A stretch of 64,000 nucleotides of DNA, from NCBI RefSeq assembly GCF_024171725.1, contig NZ_JAMTCG010000003.1:310001-374000 (forward strand), read 5' to 3'. The notes below the pieces were generated by a model. The model was not told where the DNA came from. It saw nothing but the letters and a program-made list of their open reading frames with translations, and did not search any database. The position numbers and the translations under genes are program-made. Within the stretch, counting starts at the first letter, position 1. Each line of letters begins with the position of its first letter. Positions 7,700 through 16,069 of this stretch are shown one piece after another. The DNA comes from Williamsia serinedens (lineage in GTDB: Bacteria; Actinomycetota; Actinomycetes; Mycobacteriales; Mycobacteriaceae).

Positions 7700-8380
7700 G
7701 TGATCCAAGGACTCTTCGACTGGTTGCTCGACCTGCCGCCGTGGCTGGTGCTGTTCATGGCGTTCCTGTTCCCGGCGCTCGAGGCGTCGGTGTTCGTCGG
7801 CGTCGTCATCCCCGGGGAGATCGCGGTCCTTGTCGCCGGTGTCACCGCGAGCGGCGGTCGCCTGGAGTTGTGGGAGGTGATCGTCGCGGCGATCGCCGGC
7901 GCGATCATCGGCGACTTCATCGGCTTCGAGGTCGGCCGTCGCTGGGGTGCGGTGCTGCTCGCGAAGCTGCCCGAACGGCTGGTGAAGCCCCACCACGTGG
8001 AACGGGGACGGCACGAACTCCGCAGGCGCGGCGCCATCGCGGTCCTCGTCGGGCGGTGGACGGCTGCGCTGCGCGCGCTGATGCCGGGCCTGGCCGGCAT
8101 GAGCGACGTGCGGTTCCGCACGTTCGCGATCGCCAACGCCATCGGCGGCACCATCTGGGTGGCCGTCGTCGCCGGTCTCGGATTCGCTGCCGGAACGTCC
8201 TACGAGCGCATCGAGAAAATCCTCGGCAACACCTCGTGGGTCATCACGGGGATCGTCGTGCTGGCAATCGTGCTGCTGGTGGTGCAGCACCGGGTGCGCC
8301 GTCGCCGGGCAGGACGGCAGCAGGACGTCACGCCACCCGCGTCTGCTCCGATCGCCACGCCCGGTGGCGCGACCGACTGA
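7700..8380 (+). CDS. DedA-family membrane protein
   Basis: A 226-residue DedA/VTT-superfamily protein. The family is involved in lipid flipping and envelope homeostasis. The signature is visible as FPALEASVFVGVVIPGE near the start and GRWTAALRALMPGLAGMSDV in the second half, with four to five hydrophobic segments. GTG 7700 follows a TAGGGT -10-like hexamer by six bases and has no ribosome site, so the message may be leaderless. Its 3' end overlaps the convergent GGDEF gene by 53 bp. Confidence 0.88.
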   Translation: MIQGLFDWLLDLPPWLVLFMAFLFPALEASVFVGVVIPGEIAVLVAGVTASGGRLELWEVIVAAIAGAIIGDFIGFEVGRRWGAVLLAKLPERLVKPHHVERGRHELRRRGAIAVLVGRWTAALRALMPGLAGMSDVRFRTFAIANAIGGTIWVAVVAGLGFAAGTSYERIEKILGNTSWVITGIVVLAIVLLVVQHRVRRRRAGRQQDVTPPASAPIATPGGATD

Positions 8381-9479
8381 TCTGACCCGGCCGCCACTCG
8401 ATCGTGCCGAGACTGCCCGAACCGACCCGGTCGCGGCCACCCTGTTTCGCTGCGTAGAGGTGGCGGTCTGCGGAGTGTGACAACCGGTCGATCAGGTCGC
8501 GACTCGGACACTCGGACGTGGACAGCCCATCCATGGCCATCGCTCGGACGTCCGCGTACACGGCTCCCACACTCACTGTCACGTCCGTGTCCCGGGCGAC
8601 CCGTTCGCGGATGGACTCCGCGGTGCGCGAGATGTCGCGCTCATCCTCGACCAGGGCGAGAAGCAGGAACTCCTCTCCCCCGACCCTGGCGACGACGGAG
8701 TCGTCCGGAGCAGCGGCGCGGACCGCCTCGGCGACGTCGACGAGGACCCGATCCCCGGTCGAGTGCCCGAAGCGGTCGTTGACGGTCTTGAAGAAGTCGA
8801 TGTCGACGATGGCGGCACCCAGTCCACGGTCGCCGAGCGCGGCGCCGTCCAGCAGTACGTGCAGATGCGCCTCGACACCTCGCCGATTCAGTACCCCGGT
8901 CAACGGATCCGTGTCACCGATCGCCTCGAGTCGCGCGACGAGATTCATGAGCGAGCGACGTAACGCCGCGACGAGGACCGTCGGGATCGTCACCGCCATC
9001 GCCGTCGAACCGGTCGCGACGGCGAACTCGGGCCACGACGGGGCCACAGCAGCCGAGACCGCCACAGCCAGAACGAGTGCGATGACCACGAACCCGACGA
9101 CTATCGAGGGGCGGGAGTGCATGGCGGCGAGCGCCGGGATGGCTGCCAGGAGGACCAGAACCGCGTGGGACGTGCCCGGGTCGGCGAGAACGAAGGCCGA
9201 ACCCGCCACACCGAGCATCCCGCCGGCACCCAGGACGACGAACTGACGATCGGTCAGGTGACCCGCGACGACGGTGACCACCATCGAGAACGCCGAATAC
9301 GCCCAGATGACGAGCAGCCACACCATCAAGCCCTGCTTGACCATGGAAGGGAACACCACGGGGAAGATCGGGAGAACCACTGCCCCCGCGGTGCTCGCCA
9401 GTACGGCGAGCGAACGCTGGTCGAACCGCTTGACGCGGGCCAGCACCCAGTCGTTCATCACGCGATCCGTTCGGCCCAT
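8328..9479 (-). CDS. GGDEF-domain diguanylate cyclase with membrane sensor
   Basis: The N-terminal half holds about six hydrophobic helices. The C-terminal half is a GGDEF domain with the active-site motif in its GGEEF form (VARVGGEEFLL) and the preceding DIDFFKTVNDRFGH signature, so synthesis of cyclic di-GMP is expected. The start is uncertain: ATG at 9479, 9458 or 9506, or GTG further up to 9551. The 9479 choice gives 383 residues. An RxxD inhibitory site is not obvious. The gene is monocistronic and converges on dedA. Confidence 0.85.
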   Translation of the reverse strand: MGRTDRVMNDWVLARVKRFDQRSLAVLASTAGAVVLPIFPVVFPSMVKQGLMVWLLVIWAYSAFSMVVTVVAGHLTDRQFVVLGAGGMLGVAGSAFVLADPGTSHAVLVLLAAIPALAAMHSRPSIVVGFVVIALVLAVAVSAAVAPSWPEFAVATGSTAMAVTIPTVLVAALRRSLMNLVARLEAIGDTDPLTGVLNRRGVEAHLHVLLDGAALGDRGLGAAIVDIDFFKTVNDRFGHSTGDRVLVDVAEAVRAAAPDDSVVARVGGEEFLLLALVEDERDISRTAESIRERVARDTDVTVSVGAVYADVRAMAMDGLSTSECPSRDLIDRLSHSADRHLYAAKQGGRDRVGSGSLGTIEWRPGQISRSRHRAWRSEQTRVA

Positions 9480-9627
9480 CGGGCACCGCCCCGTGAAGCG
9501 GCGCATGTCGAGATGCCGGACGGTTGCACTTCCTCGCTGCGGAGGACACACACAGTTGCGGCACGCGTACCGTACCCCGCGCGGAGCATCCTGCTCAACA
9601 GCTACAGAGACTGCTGCACCCTGGTGA

Positions 9628-9906
9628 TCAGCCGGCGCGGGCCAGCCAGAGACGCTTGCGGCAGACGGCTTTCATCTTCTCGACGACGTGCGGCGGCAGA
9701 GCCTCGTCGCGGTGAGCGACCGACTCGTCGAGGTATTCGTTGAGACGGTGGAAGAACTCGGCGTCGCCGATCCCGAACTCCTCGCGGATCTTCTCGCTCG
9801 GTCCCCCGCCGCGCTGGAACCAGCCCAGCTCGAACGCCAACAGCTTCCCGTCGTCCTGGCCGCGGTTCCCCAGACCGCCGCCGACAGCCACACCACCCAT
9901 GTTCAT
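9628..9906 (-). CDS. DUF3263-like small protein
   Basis: A 92-residue protein. The segment LLAFELGWFQRGGGPSEKIREEFGI followed by FFHRLNEYLDE and a basic C-terminus (KMKAVCRKRLWLARAG) matches the pattern of actinobacterial DUF3263 proteins, which look like small helix-turn-helix proteins. The N-terminal Gly-rich stretch is atypical. The open frame reaches back to 10023, but the extra 39 residues look unstructured, so ATG 9906 was chosen. The function is unknown. Confidence 0.6.
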   Translation of the reverse strand: MNMGGVAVGGGLGNRGQDDGKLLAFELGWFQRGGGPSEKIREEFGIGDAEFFHRLNEYLDESVAHRDEALPPHVVEKMKAVCRKRLWLARAG

Positions 9907-10050
9907 CCCCACTGCGTTGTGTTCCGATGTCCGTTGCGCCCGTTGCGCACCCGTCGCACCGGGTTGGCTCCACCGGCGCTGCGCGACCCGTCCATTGTGC
10001 CGACCAAGAGTGACATGAGCCACCCTTATTGCGCACCGCGAATGAATACA

Positions 10051-10088
10051 CGAAAAACGGGGAGCGACCCTGTGGGCCGCTCCCCGTT
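10051..10088 (-). terminator. Rho-independent terminator of the porin genes
   Basis: An 11-bp stem pairs AACGGGGAGCG with CGCTCCCCGTT. CCC/GGG pairs inside extend it past a single mismatch, and the loop is TGT. Read on the minus strand the hairpin runs into five T residues, so it terminates transcription coming from the MspA gene that ends at 10109. Confidence 0.85.
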
Positions 10089-10108
10089 CTCCGAGAGGTC
10101 GAGCGTGA

Positions 10109-10780
10109 TCAGCCGATGCTGAACGGACGCCCGTAGAGGGTGACGTAGCCGTCGACCGCGTCGGTCGAGACCTTCACCGAGATGGCAGCCTTGGCGGACG
10201 CGTACCCGGCGCAGCCGTTCACCTGGAACGTCTCCTGCGAGTAGGCGATGCCACCACGGTTGCCCTTGAACGAGAAGCTCGTGTCCGAGGAGTCGGAGCC
10301 GTTGTACTTGCCGACACCGCTGTCGAGGACCGGGATGAACTTCGCGACACCCGGGGCCAGCGTGACCGAGCCGTTCGGGGTCACGTTGGTGTCGCCGGCT
10401 GCGATACCGCCGTTGTCGAACGCGAGCGCGCCACCCGAGCCGACGCTGCCGCCGCCCGAGAAGTCGACCTGGCAACCGACGAGGTACCCGGCCGTGACAT
10501 CGCCACCGGACGCCTGCGCGCCGTTGACGGTGACGATGACCTTGCCGGACACCCAGGCGTTGCGGGTGGTGGCGTTGGCCGCGCCCGAGCGGGCGATGGT
10601 GACGAACTCGTCCTTGAGCTGGACCGACACCTTGGTGCCGTCGGCCAGCGTCTGTGTGGTGAAGCCGCCCGGCAGCGGGCCGGCCGCGGCGCCACCGGCG
10701 CCCATGCTCGAGAGGGCGACGGCCGAGACCGCGGCGATGCCGGCGGCGGCGCCGACGCGACGCTTGGTGCTGTTCTTCAT
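10109..10780 (-). CDS. MspA-family outer-membrane porin 1
   Basis: An exported 223-residue porin of the MspA type, which forms octameric water-filled channels across the mycolic-acid outer membrane. A signal peptide (about 1-33: basic start, hydrophobic core, cleavage after GGAAA) precedes the mature chain. Family features include GYLVGCQVDF near the middle, the NGCAGYASA motif near the end, and two cysteines. GAAGGGG lies before ATG 10780. It sits 70 bp downstream of a second mspA-like gene, and a strong terminator follows it. Confidence 0.93.
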   Translation of the reverse strand: MKNSTKRRVGAAAGIAAVSAVALSSMGAGGAAAGPLPGGFTTQTLADGTKVSVQLKDEFVTIARSGAANATTRNAWVSGKVIVTVNGAQASGGDVTAGYLVGCQVDFSGGGSVGSGGALAFDNGGIAAGDTNVTPNGSVTLAPGVAKFIPVLDSGVGKYNGSDSSDTSFSFKGNRGGIAYSQETFQVNGCAGYASAKAAISVKVSTDAVDGYVTLYGRPFSIG

Positions 10781-10850
10781 GGTTTCCCCTTCAGGAAAGT
10801 CGTTCTGCCTGCGAGCAGATCAAAGAAAGTGGTCGGGTTTGTCTGCTGGG

Positions 10851-11459
10851 TCAGTTCAGGCTGAACGGAGCGCCGTAGAGGGTGGACTTGATGTACGAAT
10901 CGCCCTTGAGTTCCACCTGCGAGTACGCACGCGCGGTCGCGTAGCCACCGCACTTCTGCACGTCGATCTGCTGGCGCTTGTACTGGATGATCGCCTGTCC
11001 GCCCTTGATGGTCTTGGGGGAGGAGATCGGCACGAAAGTGGCCTGGCCGGGCGAGAGCGGCAGCGAGAACGAACCGCCGAGGATGCCCTCCGGGCTGAGG
11101 TCGAGGCTGCCGTTCAGGCCGAGCGACAGTCCGCCGACGTTGATCTGGCAGCCGACGATGTAGCCGGAGATGAGGGTCGCGTCGGAGCCCTTGGGAGCGG
11201 TGGCGACGATGGTGCCGCTCACCTCGGCCGCGCGACCGAAGCTGTTGTTGGCCACCGACGGCACCGGGTAGGCGCTCTCACCGAGACGCTTCAGGGTGAC
11301 GACCTCACCATCGATGCCGGTCGTGGTCTTCGATCCGTTCGGGAGGGGGCCCGCGGCTGCGTTGCCGGCGCCCATGCTGGCCAGACCGACGGCCGAGACC
11401 GCGGCGATGGCGGCGCCCGCCGCGAGGCGGCGCAGACCGAGCTTGCTCTTCGTGCTCAT
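10851..11459 (-). CDS. MspA-family outer-membrane porin 2
   Basis: A 202-residue MspA-type porin with a signal peptide of about 32 residues ending in GNAAA. GYIVGCQINVGG and CGGYATARAYSQV are equivalent to the motifs in the neighbouring porin, and both proteins end in LYG-PFS. ATG 11459 was chosen because GAGAGGGAA precedes it and the signal peptide begins there. The open frame runs further upstream to 11750, but without signal-like sequence. The tandem arrangement recalls hetero-oligomeric porin pairs of Nocardia and Rhodococcus. No terminator was seen between the two genes, so co-transcription is likely. Confidence 0.92.
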   Translation of the reverse strand: MSTKSKLGLRRLAAGAAIAAVSAVGLASMGAGNAAAGPLPNGSKTTTGIDGEVVTLKRLGESAYPVPSVANNSFGRAAEVSGTIVATAPKGSDATLISGYIVGCQINVGGLSLGLNGSLDLSPEGILGGSFSLPLSPGQATFVPISSPKTIKGGQAIIQYKRQQIDVQKCGGYATARAYSQVELKGDSYIKSTLYGAPFSLN

Positions 11460-11836
11460 TCGTTCCCTCTCAAGGACGTGCGTGAACCGGAGTACATCTT
11501 CACTTTCGTGAAGCGAACTGTAACCCGGTCTAACCTGGCGGTCCGCGAAATCGTGGCCTGAACACTTGACGGTGTTGTTGCCCAATGTTTCCCAGACGTT
11601 AATTCCGGGTGGGCTCAACCCCCGTGCACGTGCCACAGCCCGACCCGCGGCGACGCCACACCGTGTTCGGTGTGTTGTCGGGAGGAAACTTAACCCGTGC
11701 GGCTTGACCCGACAACAGATGGGATCGGGCGCGTCACGAAATGGACGCACCGATCGGACATCCGGGACGACGGGGTGCCGACATCACGACAAAGCGGACA
11801 CGCGGGCGCCCGTCGTGCGGCGCTGTCCTGACGTGG
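11460..11836. other. Intergenic regulatory region upstream of the porins
   Basis: No convincing gene was found in these 377 bases, which are less GC-rich than the surroundings. The porin leader on the minus strand contains a hairpin, CTTCAC-GAAA-GTGAAG (11498-11513), with a GNRA tetraloop about 40 bases before the start codon. This could stabilise the abundant porin mRNA. Further up are a 7-bp hairpin (11657-11674, CACACCG/CGGTGTG) and a longer inverted repeat listed separately. Exact promoter hexamers could not be assigned. Confidence 0.5.
11673..11717. repeat. 10-bp inverted repeat
   Basis: TGTTGTCGGG at 11673-11682 is exactly inverted as CCCGACAACA at 11708-11717, with 25 bases between. 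It overlaps the edge of the hairpin at 11657-11674. It lies in the gene-free region between the porin genes and the small gene at 11837. It may be an operator, a terminator or part of a small RNA. Nothing in the sequence decides between these. Confidence 0.4.
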
Positions 11837-12040
11837 CTATTCGTGGTGCGGCGGCCGGTTCTCCGTCAGCCACCGATCGGCGGCCGAGGGGCCGGTGCCG
11901 TGATCTGTGTCACGGTTGGTGAGGCTGGCCTCATCTGAGGTCACCGAGGGCAGGTCGTCACCGAACACGGCAGCGAGACGACGACGACGCTCCCAGGCGG
12001 TTTCCCGCTCGGGAGCGTCGTCGGACGAGCTGTCTGTCAC
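11837..12040 (-). CDS. Small conserved hydrophilic protein
   Basis: A 67-residue acidic protein with a charged helix (ETAWERRRRLAAVFGDDLP) and a C-terminal DRWLTENRPPHH motif of a type seen in other actinobacterial small proteins. It starts 12 bp after the moaB-like gene on the same strand, so it probably belongs to the mprA-mprB-pepD-moaB2 operon. It has no membrane segment, no known domain and no assignable function. Confidence 0.6.
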   Translation of the reverse strand: MTDSSSDDAPERETAWERRRRLAAVFGDDLPSVTSDEASLTNRDTDHGTGPSAADRWLTENRPPHHE

Positions 12041-12052
12041 CGACTCCGCGGC

Positions 12053-12724
12053 TCAGAGTTCGGTGAGCGAGGCGATGATGCGCTTGGCGAGCGGCGCGAC
12101 CGTGGCCATCCCGTCGCGGACGGCGGCGCGCGAGCTCGCGAGGTTCACGACCAGCGTCTGACCCGACATCCCCGCGACCCCGCGGGAGAGGCCCGCGTCG
12201 GACGCGCCTGCGGCGAGACCCGAACTGCGCACGGCCTCCTCGATACCCGGCAGGGTGCGGTCCAACAGGCCCGACGTCGCCTCCGGGGTGACGTCGCGGG
12301 GCCGCACACCGACACCGCCGACCGAGATGACCAGGTCGACACCGCCGATGACCGCGGTGTTCAGGGCGTTGCGGATCTCCACCTCGTCGGCCGCGACCGC
12401 GATGGTGGCGTCGACGTGGAAGCCGGCCTCGGTGAGCAGCTCGCCCACCAGCGGCCCGATGAGCGTCTGGTCCTCCCCGTGCGCCGCGCGGTCGTCGACG
12501 ACGACCACGAGGGCGCGGCCGAGGTCGCTGGACTCCAGGCTGACCGATGTCATGCGCTCATCCTCGCGCGAACCCGCCGCCAGCTGCTCGGCGGCCCGGT
12601 CCGCAGCCGCGACGTCCTGCGCCGAGACGCCGAGGCCGATCGAGGCGAGCTCGTCGTCGAGGGTGTCCGCCGCGGGCGGCTCGGGCAGGATCCGCAGGAT
12701 CGTGGTGCGGTTGTCGGTGCTCAT
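12053..12724 (-). CDS. moaB2: MoaB/Mog-family molybdopterin-binding protein
   Basis: A 223-residue protein whose region 55-220 is a MoaB/MogA domain, the fold that adenylylates molybdopterin in molybdenum cofactor synthesis. The signature VDLVISVGGVGVRPRDVTPEAT carries the family's substrate-binding GG...DVTPEA residues (one Gly of the usual TGGTG is Val here). LAGMSGQTLVVNLASSR is the second motif. An extra N-terminal stretch of about 55 residues is present. The ATG overlaps the pepD stop (ATGA). The order mprA-mprB-pepD-moaB2 is that of mycobacteria. Confidence 0.88.
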   Translation of the reverse strand: MSTDNRTTILRILPEPPAADTLDDELASIGLGVSAQDVAAADRAAEQLAAGSREDERMTSVSLESSDLGRALVVVVDDRAAHGEDQTLIGPLVGELLTEAGFHVDATIAVAADEVEIRNALNTAVIGGVDLVISVGGVGVRPRDVTPEATSGLLDRTLPGIEEAVRSSGLAAGASDAGLSRGVAGMSGQTLVVNLASSRAAVRDGMATVAPLAKRIIASLTEL

Positions 12725-14307
12725 CAGCGTCCTCCGGTGTCGAGCGTGTCGAGGGTGACCTGCACGGTCCGCGACGAACCGTTGGCCGTGTAGGTGATGG
12801 AGACGGTGTCCCCGGGTGCGTGCGAGCGGATGGCCGCGACGAGCGCGTCACCGGAACTGATGACGCGGTCGTTGACCTTGGTGATCAGCGCGCCGGTGGG
12901 GATGCCGGCTTTCGACGCCGCTCCCCCGGCCTGGACGGCGGAGATCAGGGCGCCCGGTGTCGCGGCGTTCTCGCCCGACGACTGCACCGACACCCCGAGT
13001 CCGGCCTGCGTGGCGCGGCCCGTGCGTTGCAGCTCCTGGGCGATCCGCATCGCCTGGTCGATCGGGATGGCGAAACCGAGGCCGATGCTGCCGCCCTGCT
13101 GGCTGGAGCTGTCGGACAGGCTCGCGATCGCGGTGTTGATGCCGATGAGCGCACCGTTGCCGTTGACGAGGGCACCACCGGAGTTGCCGGGGTTGATCGC
13201 CGCGTCGGTCTGGATGGCGTCGATCACCGAGGCGGTGCTGTCGTTCTCACCCTGCGTGGACACCGGCCGGTTCAGCGAGCTGATGATGCCGGTGGTCACG
13301 GTGCCGGCGAGGCCCAGCGGCGAGCCGACCGCGATGACGTTCTGGCCGACGGCCAGGTTCGCGGAGGTCCCGACGGTGATGGGCGTCAGCCCGGTCTTGT
13401 CGGCCTTGATGACGGCGATGTCGGAGATCGGGTCGGCGCCGACGACCGAGGCACCCGAGGTGCTGCCGTCGTTGTAGCTGACCGTCAGCTGGCCCGATCG
13501 GCCCGACTCGGCGGTCACCACGTGGTTGTTGGTGAGGATGAACCCGTCCTGACTCAGGACGACGCCGGACCCCTCGCCCTCGCGGTTGCCGACACGCACG
13601 TCGATGGACACCACCGACGGCAGCACCTTGGCCGCGACCTCCTGCACCGACCCCTGCGCGCCCTGCACGGGCTGCGAGGTGTCGCGGTCACCGCCGAGAG
13701 GCGACGACAGCGACCGGGTCGAGGAGTCCTCGAGCCCCGCACCGACCACACCGCCGATGCCGCCGGCCAGTGCCGTCAGCACGATCACCCCCGCGACAAG
13801 ACCCGCTCGCGACCCACCGCGCCTGGGCTGGGTGGTCGTCGCCGGGTAGTAGGACGGCGAGGACTGTCCGTAGGGCGACGACCCGAAGGGCTGCGTCTGG
13901 CCGTACTGCTGGGCACCGCCGTAGGGGTTGCCGGAGTACGACTGGCCGTACGGCTGCGTGAACGAGCCGTCGCTGCCGTACTGCTGACCCGGGTCCTGCC
14001 GGCCGGAGCCGTACTGCTGACCCGATCCGTACTGGCCCGACCCGTACTGGCCCGAGCCGTACTGGCCGTAGGACGGCTGCGACCCGTACTGCGAGGAGCT
14101 GTCCTGACCGGTACCCGACGAGCCGTGCCGGGCGGTGTCGTCCGATCCGTACTGTCCCGATCCCTGGGCCGACGACCCGTACTGTGCCGATCCGTCCTGG
14201 GCCGACCCGTACTGGGGTGTCGACCCCTCGTGTCGGCCGTGCTCACCGCTCGGACCGGACGACGGCGAGTCCGAGGTGTTCTCGCCGTCCTGCTGGTTGT
14301 CGGTCAT
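12724..14307 (-). CDS. pepD: HtrA-like serine protease PepD
   Basis: A 527-residue membrane-anchored protease and chaperone of the envelope stress response. Residues 1-165 are a cytoplasmic low-complexity region rich in QYGS units. A transmembrane helix at about 168-191 follows. Then comes a trypsin-like domain with the triad H262 (TNNHVV), D296 (SDIAVIK) and S376 (GNSGGAL), and a PDZ domain at about 430-520. In mycobacteria PepD acts with MprAB and SigE. Here it follows mprB on the same strand with a 203-bp gap that contains its own CTCAG operator. Confidence 0.94.
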   Translation of the reverse strand: MTDNQQDGENTSDSPSSGPSGEHGRHEGSTPQYGSAQDGSAQYGSSAQGSGQYGSDDTARHGSSGTGQDSSSQYGSQPSYGQYGSGQYGSGQYGSGQQYGSGRQDPGQQYGSDGSFTQPYGQSYSGNPYGGAQQYGQTQPFGSSPYGQSSPSYYPATTTQPRRGGSRAGLVAGVIVLTALAGGIGGVVGAGLEDSSTRSLSSPLGGDRDTSQPVQGAQGSVQEVAAKVLPSVVSIDVRVGNREGEGSGVVLSQDGFILTNNHVVTAESGRSGQLTVSYNDGSTSGASVVGADPISDIAVIKADKTGLTPITVGTSANLAVGQNVIAVGSPLGLAGTVTTGIISSLNRPVSTQGENDSTASVIDAIQTDAAINPGNSGGALVNGNGALIGINTAIASLSDSSSQQGGSIGLGFAIPIDQAMRIAQELQRTGRATQAGLGVSVQSSGENAATPGALISAVQAGGAASKAGIPTGALITKVNDRVISSGDALVAAIRSHAPGDTVSITYTANGSSRTVQVTLDTLDTGGR

Positions 14308-14437
14308 GCGTGGCAGTCCTCCATCGCTGCTCCGGGGCGGTCGGGGTCGGCCTGCGTCGGCGAGACGCGGGACCCTCCGCGGGGAGTGACGCCCGAGGCG
14401 TCGTCGTACGTGTCGACCCTAATCCTGGAGGGGGGTC

Positions 14438-14455
14438 CTGAGAGGCGTCTGAGAC
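14438..14455 (-). promoter_or_regulatory. MprA-type box upstream of pepD
   Basis: On the minus strand two TCTCAG hexamers lie 11 bp apart (plus-strand CTGAGA-type copies begin at 14438 and 14449). This fits the loosely conserved direct-repeat MprA box. It lies about 130 bases before the pepD start, between mprB and pepD, so pepD probably has its own MprA-dependent promoter besides read-through. Confidence 0.62.
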
Positions 14456-14509
14456 CCTCCGGTGAGTACCGATAGGAACTCGGTCGCCCGACTCCGGGTC
14501 ACGGTGAGG

Positions 14510-16069
14510 TCACCGCGCGTCGTCGACGGGTCCGAACCCCGGCGTCGGACGTCCGGGGAGCTCGATCCGGATCCGTGCGCCGCCCAGGGCGGACTCACCC
14601 GCCTCCACCGATCCCCCGTGGCGCACCACGACCTGACGGACGATGGCGAGGCCGAGCCCCGATCCGGGCATCGACCGCGCCGAGTCCGACCGGTAGAACC
14701 GCTCGAACACCAGCCCCCGGTCCTGCTCGGGGATACCGGGTCCGGCGTCGGAGACGGACAACTCGGCGCGGTCGGGGCCGATCGGACGCAGTTCCACGAC
14801 GACCGGCCGGTCGGGCGGGCTCCACTTCGCGGCGTTGTCGAGGACGTTGAGGACCGCGCGCGAGAGCCCGTTGGACTCGCCGAACACGAACCACGGCGCC
14901 ATCGACACCGAGAAGTCGACGTCGCTGCGACGGCGGCGGACACGCTCGAGCGACCGGTCGACGACCTCGGTGAGGTCGATCTCCTCGGCCACCGCCTGTG
15001 GGGCGTCGTCACGGGCGAGATCGACGAGATCGCCCACGAGAGTGGACAACTCCTCGATCTGGGCCATCACGTCCTGCTGGAGTTCGACCATGTCGGCCTC
15101 GGGCAGGGTGCGGGCTCCGGGTGCGCTGCTCGCGATGAGCAACTCCAGGTTGGTCCGCAGCGAGGTCAAGGGCGTGCGCAGCTCGTGTCCGGCGTCGGCG
15201 ACGAGCCGCGACTGTCTCTCCCGCGACTCGGCCAGCGCCCGCAGCATCGCGTTGAAGCTGTCGGTGAGTCGGGCGAGCTCGTCGTTGCCGCTGACCGGGA
15301 TGGGCTCGAGATCGTCTGTGCGGGCGACCCGTTCGGCCGCCTGGGTCAATCGCGCCACCGGTCTCAACCCTGCACGCGCGACGGTGGTGCCCGCGACGGC
15401 GGCGAGGATGACGCCGCAGCCGCCGACGATCGCCAACACCCATGCGAGTCGGCCCAGCACCTTGTCGGTGGGTTCGAGGCTCTGGGCCATCACCAACGTG
15501 TTGCCGTCGGCCAGTTTTCGCGCCAGCACCCGCTGGTCACCGACCGTCCGCAGGCTCGACGCCGCAGCCGACGACGGGTCCGGGGCGGCGACGACGTCGC
15601 GTTCGACGGACCCGATGGGGACCTCACCGATCTGGAAGACCTGACCGTTCGAGCGCACCAGCGCGACGGAGATGTCGGAGGAGAAGATCGTGCCCGCGAC
15701 GAGGCTCTCGGGCGAGGAGTCGAGCAGACCGAGCCGCGCGAGCTGGGTCATGCCGTCGGCGCGGTTCACCAGTTGCGCGTCCACGTCGGCGTACATCGCG
15801 CGGTAGACCACGGCGTAGGCGCTCGCGGCCATCACGGCGACCGCGATGCCCACCACCGTCGCAGCGAGCAGCGTGACGCGCATCCGCAGCGAGATCTCGC
15901 GGGTCAGCGCGGTCGGTTCCCGCATCACCCGGCCGTGGTGACCGGGTGCCGGCTGCCAGCCGGGCGGGGCCGAGTGCGGCGGCGGCGGGTCGACGCCGTC
16001 CCCCATGCCGTGCTGGGGGTGGACGACGGTGTCGGGCGCGCCGCCGTCGCGTCCGGCGCCCGACGGCAT
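14510..16069 (-). CDS. mprB: Sensor histidine kinase MprB
   Basis: A 519-residue envelope-stress sensor kinase. Transmembrane helices lie near 66-90 and 207-230 around an extracytoplasmic domain. A HAMP linker, the H-box with H295 (ADAGHELRTPL), and N/D/G ATPase boxes (DAGPGIPE, GSGLGLAIV) follow. The ATG overlaps the mprA stop as ATGA, which supports this start. It adds about 50 Pro/His-rich residues before the first hydrophobic region that mycobacterial MprB lacks. Met49 (15925) is an alternative start. It phosphorylates MprA, encoded just upstream. Confidence 0.93.
   Translation of the reverse strand: MPSGAGRDGGAPDTVVHPQHGMGDGVDPPPPHSAPPGWQPAPGHHGRVMREPTALTREISLRMRVTLLAATVVGIAVAVMAASAYAVVYRAMYADVDAQLVNRADGMTQLARLGLLDSSPESLVAGTIFSSDISVALVRSNGQVFQIGEVPIGSVERDVVAAPDPSSAAASSLRTVGDQRVLARKLADGNTLVMAQSLEPTDKVLGRLAWVLAIVGGCGVILAAVAGTTVARAGLRPVARLTQAAERVARTDDLEPIPVSGNDELARLTDSFNAMLRALAESRERQSRLVADAGHELRTPLTSLRTNLELLIASSAPGARTLPEADMVELQQDVMAQIEELSTLVGDLVDLARDDAPQAVAEEIDLTEVVDRSLERVRRRRSDVDFSVSMAPWFVFGESNGLSRAVLNVLDNAAKWSPPDRPVVVELRPIGPDRAELSVSDAGPGIPEQDRGLVFERFYRSDSARSMPGSGLGLAIVRQVVVRHGGSVEAGESALGGARIRIELPGRPTPGFGPVDDAR

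Noticed and set aside
10248-11561. Long plus-strand open frame across the two porin genes
   Set aside because: It is antisense to two well-supported MspA genes, its protein has no recognisable domain, and it follows the codon bias of the opposite strand.
11566-11922. Plus-strand small protein between the porins and moaB2
   Set aside because: No ribosome site and an odd composition. It overlaps hairpin-rich non-coding sequence and the better-supported minus-strand gene at 11837-12040.
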